Assembly (NCBI GenBank): GCA_002633005.1
Contig: NMRA01000108.1
Location: 43,820 to 72,054 of the forward strand
From: Phoronis australis
Lineage: Eukaryota > Phoronida > Phoronidae
Direction of reading: 5' to 3'
Length of the DNA: 28,235 nucleotides
Part shown: positions 18,564 to 27,690 of the stretch, piece by piece
Numbering within the stretch: position 1 is the first letter of the stretch
How the letters are laid out: the number at the start of each line of letters is the position of its first letter
The notes under the pieces: model-generated
The model's database searches: none
What the model saw: the letters and a program-made list of their open reading frames with translations, nothing else
Told to the model about the DNA's origin: nothing
Position numbers and translations under genes: made by a program

Positions 18564-19187
18564 GGTGGCCATCTTAGAAAATGGTGGACGTAATCATTAG
18601 AGCCAAGCGCAAGGAGTCTCAATGGATTAGTCAATCCAAAAAACCTATGATGCAATGCTTGAAGCAAGACGACACACTAATTTGTACGTGCAAAGTTGTG
18701 CAACTATAAATAGTTTTGGAAGCCATCTTGAAAAATGGCAGATGGAGTCACCACAGTTATGCAAAACTATTTCCAATGGATTTATTGACCACAAAAGATC
18801 GGTAAACCTTTTTGAATTCCACTCTAGAGTTATAATGGTCATCAGCAAATCTGGCGGCCATTTTGTCCGCCATCTTGGAAATGGAGGAAGTAATCACTAG
18901 GGTCAAATGCAATGAGTCTCAATGGGTCAGTCGACCCAAAATACCTATGCTGCAATGTTTGAAGCAAGACGACACACTAATCTGTTCGAGTGAAGTTGTG
19001 CGATTCGAAGTAGTTTTGGCGGCCATCTTGGAAAATAGTGGATGTTGTCACCACAACCATGCAAAACTATTTCCAATGGATTTATTGACACACGAAAGAC
19101 GGGTAAACCTATTTGAATTGTTAATGTATCACATTCCATTCTCGAGTTTTAATCATGGTTATCCGCAAACCTGGCGGCCATTTTGTC
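18564..19187. repeat. two-copy tandem duplication, about 300-325 bp per unit
   Basis: Copy A (18564-18862) and copy B (18863-19187) align along their length. Shared landmarks are GCCATCTTRGAAAATGG-type starts, GAAGCAAGACGACACACTAAT (18661 and 18961), GCAAAACTATTTCCAATGGA (18761 and 19061), and endings with CTGGCGGCCATTTTGTCCGCC. The start of a third unit (GTCCGCCATCTTGAAAAACC) follows B, so the junction word is repeated three times. Apparent open frames on both strands here are in repeat sequence and lack coding character. The ATGGCGG/CCGCCAT words recur near 27801 and 28121, which suggests a dispersed repeat family. Confidence 0.75.
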
Positions 19188-20053
19188 CGCCATCTTGAAA
19201 AACCAACTTCCGCCACACCGATTCCGGTAGTCTATTTTCTCACACTAAGGGGTGTGAGAGGTTACGAGTCATGCATTAAAACCTTCTGTTGCGGGTCATC
19301 CGTATCATGACTGGACTGGAATATATTTGTCCTATGCTTGCGCCACGCAATTTTTAGAAGGGTATGAGCATCACAGTCAAATCTGGAAAGCAGCATTTCT
19401 ATTCCAAGTTCACGCAAGTGACCTTGCGATTAAGCAAGCATTTGCGACATCTAGTGTGCAGATGTTAAGTAAATTTTCGCTGTGATTCGAATGGTGGACA
19501 TGAATTCGTTTGTCTTGAGTTATTGTTTCTGTTGTAATTATATTTATTGCCCATCCTGTATGTTATTCAGGTTTTGGTAACTGTTTCCAGAGGTGGCTTG
19601 ACTGGGATGTTTGGGTTGGTGATCGCCATCCATCAGGTCCACAGGCTCTGGTCCGCCTGCACTAACACGGAAAACATGTTGTCTGTGACCTCCTGAGCTT
19701 CCCAAAAAGAATGGGCCCAACTCCAGGATTTGATTTTTTCTCCATGATAGCAAGTAACAGCATATGTTCACGAAAACATTTGATTTTTTCTTAAAAAGTC
19801 CCACCAAAGGCATTAAAATTTCAAAAAATGAAGGTGTGAAACCCAATATTGTTTTAAGTACTGGTTAAATTTGGAGTAATATGCATCCTAATGTGTTAGA
19901 GTAGTCTCAAGAACAGGAATTGTGTTTACAGTTTATTGTGATCTGCCAGCGAAAGCTTGCTTCACCACTTAGATTTTCTGTGAAATGAAAAGACACTAAT
20001 TCCAAATTTTCTTATAAAGGGAAAAGTATTTTGTTCTGAATTGATTTAGAATA
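19188..20053. other. spacer with one isolated motif copy
   Basis: No gene is recognised. A lone TTCCAAGTTCACGC lies at 19402-19415, about 2.6 kb left of the main cluster of that motif. A minus-strand open frame at 19544-19846 has a Gly/Pro-rich stretch but no family match. Confidence 0.3.
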
Positions 20054-20151
20054 CACCAAGCCAAGGCCAACGGATGGAATCCTATGTCCGTCCTCTTAGA
20101 CGACACCTTTTTCGAAGAGTTCAAGCAACCAGGTGTCACACAAAAAGGCAT
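20054..20151 (-). pseudogene. first half of a second THAP domain
   Basis: Reading leftward from the ATG at 20151 gives MPFCVTPGCLNSSKKV, then IGFHPLALAW. This matches the beginning of a THAP domain: C-x4-C immediately after the start Met, a basic linker, and the conserved FHPL block. The Trp and the C-x2-H half do not follow, and the frame drifts into unrelated residues. It could be a first exon, since THAP domains are often split about here, or a truncated TE copy. It differs in sequence from the THAP at 1486-1674. Confidence 0.5.
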
Positions 20152-20528
20152 GACGAACTTTTTACATGTACAACACTGGCATACAATAAATAACAAGAGC
20201 CGGTGATACAATGATAAAACGCAATGTTAACTCTATCAAATCATTGCCACATTATGGAGTTTCAATACATGTATGTGATGAGCAATCGATGCCCTGTCAA
20301 CCACTGAGATATCAGCCAATCAGAGATTGCTGTCAGGATCAGTGTTTTTAAAATAAATGTGAATAAGCTTTTGTTTGGAACGCAACTCGGGCAACTGTGA
20401 GTTTTATTTGTATGTTAGAACCGGTTTACTGCTGGATTATTTTTACTACAGTCATCTTTTTAATTTGGCATAAGGTAAAATTTAATCACCAATAATTTAC
20501 AGGGACAGAAAAAGTTGTTCATAATGTT
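20152..20528. other. spacer before satellite array
   Basis: AT-rich, with no gene recognised. Similarity to the satellite units begins at about 20529 (TTTTGTAATCTTTCAGAGAACG). Confidence 0.3.
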
Positions 20529-21640
20529 TTGTAATCTTTCAGAGAACGCTTACTTCACAACATAGGGTTTGGAAAGCGAGAATAGAATCATTCCAAGTTG
20601 AAACAGTGGCCTGTTAAACGTGGAATTCGGAAGAAAATAATTGGTAACGTTTTTAGTAAAGTCTCAAGATAACGACAAGGTTGTGCTTACAACATATTGT
20701 AACCAGTCAGAGGATGTTCGGTTAACCATGTGACTTTTTGTAAAGGTAATACACAATTATTCCAAGCTTAACCAAGAGCGAGGCTTGCTTAAACTTGGAA
20801 TTGATTAGAAAACAATTGAAAATGCATTCATAGGTGTGCCAAACGTAATAGAAAATGCATTTATTACACACCTTAACCGGTCAGAGAATATTTGCTACAC
20901 CACACGATTTTTTGTAAAGAAGGAATTGAATTATTTCAAGTTTAAGCTAGCCACGCCTTTGCTTAAACTTGGAATTGGGTAGATTAAATGCGAATGCACT
21001 CAGAAGTGTTCCAAAAGTAATAGAAATAGCATTTAAAGTGTATTGCAACCATTTAAAGAATTTTGGTTTGTCACGTGACTTATAAAGCAGAAGTTGAATT
21101 ATTTCAAGTTTAAGCGAGCCACGCCCTTGCTTAAAGTTGGAATTGCATAGAAAACAACTGTGAATGCATGCATAGGTGTTTCGAAAGCAATAGAAAATGC
21201 GTTTACATTGTATTACAACCATTAAGAGAAGGCGTGTTCTATAGGTAATAGAAGAAAGCATTTAAAATGTATTGCAACCAGTTAGAAAATGTTTGGTTCA
21301 CCAAGTGAATTTTTGTAAAGCAGAATTGAATTATTCCAAGTTTAAACGAGCCACACCGTGGCTTAAACCTGGAATTGGGTACAAAAAAAAAACTGAGTAT
21401 GTACTCAGAAGTGTTCCAAAATTAATAGAAAATGCATTTAAAATGTATTGCAACCAGTTACCGAATGTTTGGTTCATCATCTCACTTGTTGGAAAGCAGA
21501 AATTAAATTATTCCAAGTTAAAGCAGGGGCGTATCAAAAACTTGGAATTTACGGGGTAGAAAAAACTCGGCAAGAAGTCTTCCGAAATTAATAGAAAATG
21601 AATATAAGATGTATTGCAGCCAGTTAGTGAATGTTTAATT
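20529..21640. repeat. satellite-like array, six ~170-bp units with internal hairpin
   Basis: Six diverged units are recognisable by the left hairpin arm ATTYCAAGTTTAAGC at 20590, 20759, 20933, 21101, 21333 and 21510. Spacings are 169, 174, 168, 232 and 177. The fourth unit carries an extra partial copy of about 60 bases (near 21225-21290). Each unit has, in order, a TTTTTGTAAAGC-like box, the left arm, a spacer of about 13-20 bases (for example GAGCCACGCCCTT), the right arm GCTTAAACTTGGAATT, then AATAGAAAATGCATTTAAA and TGTATTGCAACCAGTTAGAGAATGTTTGGTTCA. Substitutions are many, but in the clearest units both arms can still pair. Small open frames crossing the array (20947-21261 minus, 21272-21559 plus) are chance. 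Confidence 0.85.
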
Positions 21641-21980
21641 CATCTTCTTGATCAAACATCAATCAGGCACTAATTTTAAACATCAAACTTTATTTTTATA
21701 TTTAAATAGGCAGCAACACAGAAAATAATACGACTCAAATGGCCATCGTAGGGCAATGACCTTGAATGCCTGGTGCATTATTGAGGGAACATGTAATCAC
21801 AATACACTCCTTAAAGGATTTTTTTGTTCCAGCCCCTGGGTACAAATCAGTATTCATGACCAGACCTCGGGAGCTTTATCTCGATTTTTTAGAAATTTCT
21901 TCTCTCCGTAGCCTACCGGTTCAGTAACGATTTCAGCCCAAATCCTTTTTTCTGTGATTGTGTGCCAGGTACCCGCTTAA
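21641..21980. other. spacer, nothing recognised
   Basis: This joins the satellite array to the TTCCAAGTTCACG cluster. No gene or repeat is identified. Confidence 0.3.
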
Positions 21981-22127
21981 TTCCAAGTTCACGCAAGATT
22001 CCAAGTTCACGTTCGGGGTTTGGCATTTTGCTTAATTTCGAGATCACTTGCGTGATCTTGGAATTCCAAGTTCACGCAAAACTCCCTCCCGCTTAACCTT
22101 TAGATTAAGCAGGATTCCAAGTTCACG
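21981..22127. repeat. cluster of TTCCAAGTTCACG motifs with a 28-bp palindrome
   Basis: Direct copies of TTCCAAGTTCACG begin at 21981, 21999, 22064 and 22115. Another lone copy is at 19402. At 22050-22077 an inverted copy meets a direct one to give GCGTGATCTTGGAA|TTCCAAGTTCACGC, a palindrome with 13 of 14 pairs. GATCACTTGCGTGATC and GCTTAACC...GATTAAGC add two more small inverted repeats. The core TTCCAAGTT and the GCTTAA words are those of the satellite hairpin arms just to the left. Confidence 0.75.
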
Positions 22128-22160
22128 TACAGCATGCAACCTATTACGCATCTGATGCTC

Positions 22161-22200
22161 TAGTAGTAGTAGTAGTAGTAATACACTTTATTCTCTTTAA
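22161..22200 (-). mobile_element. possible 3' end of a non-LTR retroelement or SINE
   Basis: On the minus strand this reads AGAATAAAGTGTATTACTAC continuing as a run of TAC triplets. A polyadenylation-like AATAAAGTGTATT next to a simple-sequence tail is typical of CR1-like LINE or SINE 3' ends. The body would extend to the right (22201 onward, minus strand), but no RT is recognisable there, so only the tail is supported. Confidence 0.35.
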
Positions 22201-22278
22201 GTCAAAAACCAAAAAATACAGTTGGTAATCTAGCCTTGACCAGCTGATTAGCGTGACACGGGATGTGCTGATGTCCGC

Positions 22279-22297
22279 TCGGCTAATAATTAGCCGA
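22279..22297. repeat. short perfect hairpin CGGCTAAT/ATTAGCCG
   Basis: CGGCTAATAATTAGCCG has 8-bp complementary arms around a single base. It sits in a locally GC-richer stretch just left of the foldback locus. It may be a fragment of an element end; there is no further evidence. Confidence 0.4.
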
Positions 22298-22546
22298 CCT
22301 AGTGGCTATTTTGTGGCCCGAACGTCGACTCTTGGGCGGCTACCTAGATAAAAAGGTGTGTTGTACCTGCACAGCTACGTGATCTTGTTTGAGTATTTCA
22401 CCATTAGTTGCCCTGTGTCAGGAGAATACATAATATTTATAGGATACTGGTATATTTTGATGGTACTGGGATCCTTATTATCGTGGGTTGTTTGGGGGAA
22501 AGTGTTGCCCGTAATTACGCTTGCAGTTACGATCAGGAGTTCGCTC

Positions 22547-23415
22547 GTGTTTTACAACCGAAATCGTTCGCCGTTGAAAACGACTTAGACTTCCCTTGTG
22601 TTTTACGAACGAAATCGTGAGCACGTGATTATGTAAGAGACTTTGTATATGGTTTACGACTAAAGTCGTTCGCCTGCTATTGCGAGTGTAAGTCGACAGT
22701 GACTTTGGTAGTGTTGTTTGACCGTAATCGATATATCCAATGAGAAATTGATTTGTAAGTCTCGTGAGATCTAAAGTCGTTTTACACTCATAATTTTTCG
22801 CTTGAATTTTTGCTTGTAATTTCGCGCTCGCAGTAGTTATAGTCAAGCACCAGTGCAAAAGCCATTATACTAATATGTTGTTTTGTGGCTCAAATGGTTT
22901 TATTCAAATGTCTTCAATAAAGAAAGAGTGATTTTTAGCAACATTTCGAAATTCTACTACATTATCATTTAAAAACTGTTATTAAATCGTGTTTTTACAT
23001 TATCATGTATCATTATGCTTGCCGTGTTCGGAGTAAGGCAATGACTTTTTTCATAAATTTTGGTAAAGCATGGTTATTTTAACAAATAAAGTAAAATCAT
23101 TGTCAGGTAACTTCCACGATACATGTATGCAATTGGCACCTCGGTATGCACTAAAACGGACCACTTCAAAATGCTTAGGATGGCTAGAGTACTAAGTCGT
23201 CATTATGTTTCACTCATTTTCGCTTATATACTTTGCACTTGCAATTTTATCTTCTGAACATGCGCAAAATACGAGTGTAAAATTACGAGCGAAAATTATG
23301 AGCGCAAAACTATGAACGTAATGCTTCAGACCTCACTCAACCTAGAGACCAATTTCTTGCTGAATATAATGATTACGGCCGTAAAACACAAGTGAAGTCT
23401 GCGTTGTAATTACTA
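22547..23415. repeat. foldback-type locus with short tandem motifs in inverted orientation
   Basis: The left side has three ~51-bp tandem units beginning GTGTTTTACAACCGAAATCG (22547), GTGTTTTACGAACGAAATCG (22598) and ATGGTTTACGACTAAAGTCG (22649), with a weaker fourth near 22707. At 22779-22831 a 13-14-bp motif repeats about four times, reading on the minus strand as TAYRAGCGNAAAAT. The same motif repeats on the plus strand at 23268-23322. Beyond it the word GTAAAACACAAGTGAAGTCT (23380-23399) is the reverse complement of the left-side AGACTTCCCTTGTGTTTTAC, with one mismatch. The two sides are therefore diverged inverted repeats around about 430 bases of AT-rich core, as in foldback or MITE-like elements. 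No gene lies inside. Confidence 0.65.
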
Positions 23416-24093
23416 GCATAATTATGAGCTACACTTCTGTCCTTACGGCCCACCGTAGATCAATAGCCTAACTGTGAAATTTGGCATAATCCCTTTGTTT
23501 GGCCCATTCAAGTTTTTTTACTCAAAAACACAACTTTTAGTCACTAAAGTTACTGAAATCATGTTTTAAAACTGCAATGGCTAGGCTCCGTTGAATTTGA
23601 AATAAACTGGATTGTAGTTAAAAGATTGAGAGATAAATCTTAAAACAAAGAGCAATAAACTGGGTTTTTTATCGCTATTTGTGATCGGCTGTAATAGTAC
23701 TTTATTTTCGAACAAATTTTTTAAAAATTAAAAACCTCTTTTGGGGTATTGCTGCGCCTTAATGGGTGGCTTAAGCCCAAACAAGTACAGTGCATACAAG
23801 TAAATGCGTGTGCAACTGGGCTGAGTTGCATAAAGATTCAAAAGTTATCCGCTGGATAAGTTTGATTTTGCATGACGTAAGGTGCATTGTTCAACAATAG
23901 CAACATGGCGCGTGATCGTGCGACGTCAATGTTGCTACACGGCGTATAACTTTTATGCAACTGAGCCCTGGTGGCGATGTGATCGGTATACTTCCAAACA
24001 CGGAGTTCCGTGCGTTTTTCATCATGTTTGCACAGGGCCGCTTTTCAATATAGGTGGCGCTGTGTCAGAGGATGGACGGAGAGAGCAATGAGC
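23416..24093. other. spacer, GC-richer at its right end
   Basis: No gene is recognised. From about 23880 the DNA becomes GC-richer and contains GGTGGCGATG, GGTGGCGCTG and several CGs. Open frames here (for example 23882-24091) have no motif. Confidence 0.25.
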
Positions 24094-25456
24094 TATATAC
24101 TGTATAGTCCGGATACCTATCGTCGTTAGGCTCAAATGGTCGTCCGTCATCTTCTTTCGCGTGCAGCGCAGGCACGCGGGACTTAGCGTTCCAATCTGGA
24201 GTGCTCGTCTGCACGTTAGGTACTAACCTCTCGGGAGAAACGCGCATGGAAGAACTGAGACGAAAATCGGTGCATTTACCGACTGTTTTTTGAGACCACT
24301 TAAAAACTTGTAAATTTTACTAATGCACTTTTTTGTTCATTTTCAGATGGTATTTTCGAAATTAAATTTTCTCCAGAAAACAACCCAAGGATTGCTTATG
24401 CAATGTATCTATTTGTCCCAGGCACTAACCGACACCTATTAGACCAAAGGAAAACGCAGCAGACAAATGCAACATGCTGGGTTCTAAACAGTTTCGGCCC
24501 ACGCATCGCTCATCAAAATATTGTCCACTTGTTTTTTATTGCAAAACACAATACTGAGCTCAACATTTGCGTTGAAATTTTTGGTTCAAGCATTTTGGAT
24601 ATGTGTGAAGAAAATTAAAATACTTGAATTGATAGAGAGTGGCCACCAAAAAAGTAAAAAATTGACTTTATTTCACTACATTACATACAACACAGCATAA
24701 TTAAAAATAAAAGAAGAGATTGAACAATAAAATGCAAATGCAACTTGTGTATTTATTTATTTACAGAAGACTGTTAAAGGTGAGAAAAAATATGAAACAG
24801 TATGATATTAGGTAATTTATTAGAACATTTACATCGAAGTTCAATGATCGACTTCCGTCGACCAAGTCTCAAAGGGTTACAGTTCTGTTTTGGCTGACAA
24901 GGTGTTAACAGAGAATGAAGAAAAACTGAAAAGAAAAAGAAAGACAGCAGAGATAAGTGGTGTCAAGAACAACAAGAGCAAAGAATCAAATAAAGAGCAC
25001 AGAAATAGAAAATAAGTAAGGTCTATCTGGAATAAAGCAATTATAGCGATTCATTTCCCAGAATTGAAATTCTGAACCAACTTAAATCGATTTAAAAATC
25101 GATAAAATTCCATAAAACAGATTGTGGTTGAACTAGAACTGTAGTAAACCACTTTCCACTATTTTCTTGGCCTTTTTCAGGGTGGTTTTCTGTTCTTTCA
25201 AAAGACGGCACATATGACGACCATAGGAGTCATTATAAAATGGCTGCCGAAAAAGCAATGCACAGTCGAAACAACTCGACATCAGTAAAAGAAAACGTTT
25301 GAATCAACGAATACTATATATGTGTGAGAGTTAAATCAAATCCTATTCAGAGCATAACTTTGAAGTGGTATAATTGGGTGAGTACAATAAGCCGGTTTTA
25401 TGCTTAGGCGGACGACCATTGGGTTCCCGAGTATACGTGTACACTGTATATAGAGA
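24094..25456. mobile_element. possible non-autonomous element with diverged terminal inverted repeats
   Basis: CTATATACTGTATA...AATGGTCGTCCG at 24093-24146 has a reverse-complement counterpart, CGGACGACCATT...GTACACTGTATATAG, at 25409-25453. The 12-base word AATGGTCGTCCG is exact, CTATATAC at the outer end is shared, and the spacing between the words differs by about nine bases. If these are terminal repeats, the unit is about 1.36 kb. No target-site duplication is identified. Confidence 0.3.
24304..24618 (+). other. orphan open frame after a splice-acceptor-like site
   Basis: One frame stays open for 104 codons between the TAA at 24301 and the TAA at 24616. TTTGTTCATTTTCAG, a good acceptor, ends at 24346, and the downstream part (DGIFEIKFSPENNPRIAYAM, then LFVPGTNRHLLDQ and WVLNSFGPRIAH) reads like protein, with a balanced residue mix. 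I recognise no family. It could be a last exon of a host gene whose other exons are outside or unseen, part of the possible element that surrounds it, or chance. Confidence 0.3.
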
Positions 25457-26572
25457 CGACATGACTCGCAAGACAGCGCGGGACAAGCAGTCTGCCATAT
25501 TGATGATGAACGCTATGTAAACAAAAACACAGTGGCCTTATGGAAACCGGGGAGTTTTCAGAATAATTTTAAATTTTAAATACTTACGACGTTTTAAAAT
25601 ACTGGTAACAGAAAGCAATGTAAATATGTGACCCTTGCATTGATTAAACAGTCATATAAGCCACTGCAAAGACAGAATTCCTAATGCGTTGGCTGAAATT
25701 CTCATGGAGTGCTACTAGTGCCTGGGAAGTTTTGTCGGCTCAGTCGAAAAGACAATCACTGAAATATATGAAGTCTAGAAAATGATATTACACAGCAACA
25801 TGATTAGCCTTTTTCGTCGTTATAATTTTATAGTACCAATTTTTCAGTTGTTTATAAACCAACAAGACGATCAGCTGTTAAGGGGGCACGTCCTCTGGCG
25901 AGCCATTACATCACTGTATTCCGTAAGTTTTTAGTAGAGGACTAAACATTCCTTGACCCGACGCCACATGATTTATTCTAACAAAAACATTTGAGGCAAA
26001 CACTTTGAACACTAAGTAGAAAACAATAATGGAAGCCCATGGAAATCGATGAGAATGCAACACCAATATGCGTGTATGTCAAGTGGTGTCATTGTATGCA
26101 ACAATTGACCAATGGAACTGTACATGTTTGTGTGCATCTGCATATTCTGAATTGAGGGCATAGGCCAATTTGAATAAAAATTGGGAGCAAAATTTTGCAA
26201 AACGATAGATTGATAGAAACTGATATGCTAACATTAAATATTTCAATGAAAACGGAGAATGGGCAAGTGACACCAAAAACACACCCTGTAGTGGTTGGTA
26301 AGACACGTTCATATACATGTACATCGGTTAGCCGCGTGTGCCGGTGAATACCTCTGCTTGGACGGCCGAAGCCGGAGGTCCAAAGTGTGCATTTGCAAAC
26401 ACCCGTTCCCGAAAGGTTATTGGAATTGTCTACTTCCGGTTTATTCCAAGGAATAATTATTACATCGATATGCTTAAGTATTTTCAAATAATAAAACGCA
26501 TCTAAGAGGTGCTGAGTTGTCTCAAGGAAAATTACTTCAGTGATAAGCACATACCTTTTCTTTATCTATTTA
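25457..26572. other. spacer, nothing recognised
   Basis: Several overlapping minus-strand open frames between 26012 and 26550 show no motif, and their composition follows the AT-rich background. No RNA gene is seen. Confidence 0.3.
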
Positions 26573-26578
26573 GTATTA

Positions 26579-26936
26579 CAGTGGCGGATCTAGGATATCA
26601 CTGATAAGGGGGGCAACACTTTGTGTCGGGCATCTATTCCAAAATATAGGGGGCTCAAATTTCTGAAAATGTGGACCTTTCACTGAAAAACAAACGGATT
26701 CCAAAAAACTGGAAAACGATGGTCTGGCTCGGACGCTTGCAATTGGGTCTGTGCCCCCCCCCCACACACACACATACGCACACACCCACCCACAAGCTAC
26801 AACTGCCCACTTGCAATATTGTTTCAGCCGCAACATAATTGACGGGGTTAGTTAATAAACTCATTATTTCCTCACGCTCTAGCTGTTTTATTTTTTGCGG
26901 CAAGCACGGGAGGGCTGCCCCCTAAATCCGTCTATG
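26579..26936. mobile_element. hAT-like short non-autonomous element (~358 bp)
   Basis: The left end CAGTGGCGGATCTAGG (26579-26594) and the reverse complement of the right end, CATAGACGGATTTAGG (26936-26921), form an imperfect terminal inverted repeat. CAGTGGCGGAT-type starts are common in hAT elements. GTATTAC occurs at both ends (26573-26579 and 26936-26942), overlapping the termini by one base, and may be what is left of an 8-bp target duplication. Inside are G/C-rich words and a C-run plus (CA)n tract (26755-26790). There is no transposase, so movement would depend on another element. Confidence 0.55.
26755..26792. repeat. C-run and (CA)n simple repeat
   Basis: A run of about ten Cs passes into CACACACACA, ACGCACACAC and CCACCC. 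It is simple sequence inside the hAT-like element. Minus-strand open frames through it are artefacts of the low complexity. Confidence 0.8.
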
Positions 26937-27601
26937 TATTACTTTCCCTATTACCTAGTTCATCTTAACGTGGTGAACTGGTAATTTGTACAGCTTGAAA
27001 CGATATGGTCTCAGGGTTGAGACAGTGGTGTCATAGACTCTACTGTAAAACAACACGCCGGCTGCTGTCATTAGCGGAACTTGAGTTTTCAAAAAACGTT
27101 CGCATTATTAGTTTTTACCAAAATTATTTTTTACAACAAGAAATGAACTCATTTTATCGGCCCATGATGTGCAGAATTGCAGATTTTTTTTTCTGTCAAT
27201 AAAAAGCAAACTTCCATCTGATTGGCCATCCAGAACGAGAAGGAAAACAACAAATGTTCGCACAGAAACAACACAATGAGATACTTTAGCCATTTCAGAC
27301 AATAAAGTTTTCATTTATTACAAAATATATTTATTTCAAAATATCACCATCACGTAGTAAAATGACACCGTAACAGTAAAAGAGAAATGTCTATCAGGTA
27401 CAAAGTTACTTTAACGTACTGGTACATGCACTCCACTTCAGCAAAGTTCAGATTTCAACCAACTCTACTTTAATTCCTCAATTCAGTTGGAACATACATT
27501 TGCTGGCACACAATTATGTTACTAGTGCATTTATAGTGACAACACACCGCCACAAAATAAATATGACAAAACTCAATGGTCGTACACTCATCTGCTCTGT
27601 C

Positions 27602-27690
27602 CCGCCAAGTATGTTGCTCTGACAGCAAGTTTTTACTTGGCGGAATTCTTCCGCCAAGTATGTTGCTCTGACAGCAAGTTTTTTTTTTTG
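27602..27690. repeat. 49-bp direct repeat with an 11-bp hairpin between copies
   Basis: CCGCCAAGTATGTTGCTCTG, continuing to GACAGCAAGTTTTT, occurs at 27602 and again at 27651. Between the copies, ACTTGGCGGAA and TTCCGCCAAGT are perfect reverse complements separated by three bases (27635-27659). This is the kind of structure left where two copies of a terminal inverted repeat meet. Confidence 0.7.

Noticed and set aside
20947-21559. Open frames of about 100 codons across the satellite (minus 20947-21261, plus 21272-21559)
   Set aside because: They run through diverged repeat units and the hairpin arms; the reading frame is not maintained from unit to unit.
22161-22184. (AGT)n run as a CRISPR-like or regulatory repeat
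   Set aside because: A plain trinucleotide tract next to AATAAA on the other strand; a retroelement tail is the simpler reading.
26089-26550. 153-codon minus-strand open frame
   Set aside because: No motif, overlapping alternatives in other frames, composition of the background; kept only as spacer.
26576-26903. Minus-strand open frames through the (CA)n and C-run region
   Set aside because: Low-complexity translation (runs of Val-Cys and Gly) inside a short non-autonomous element.
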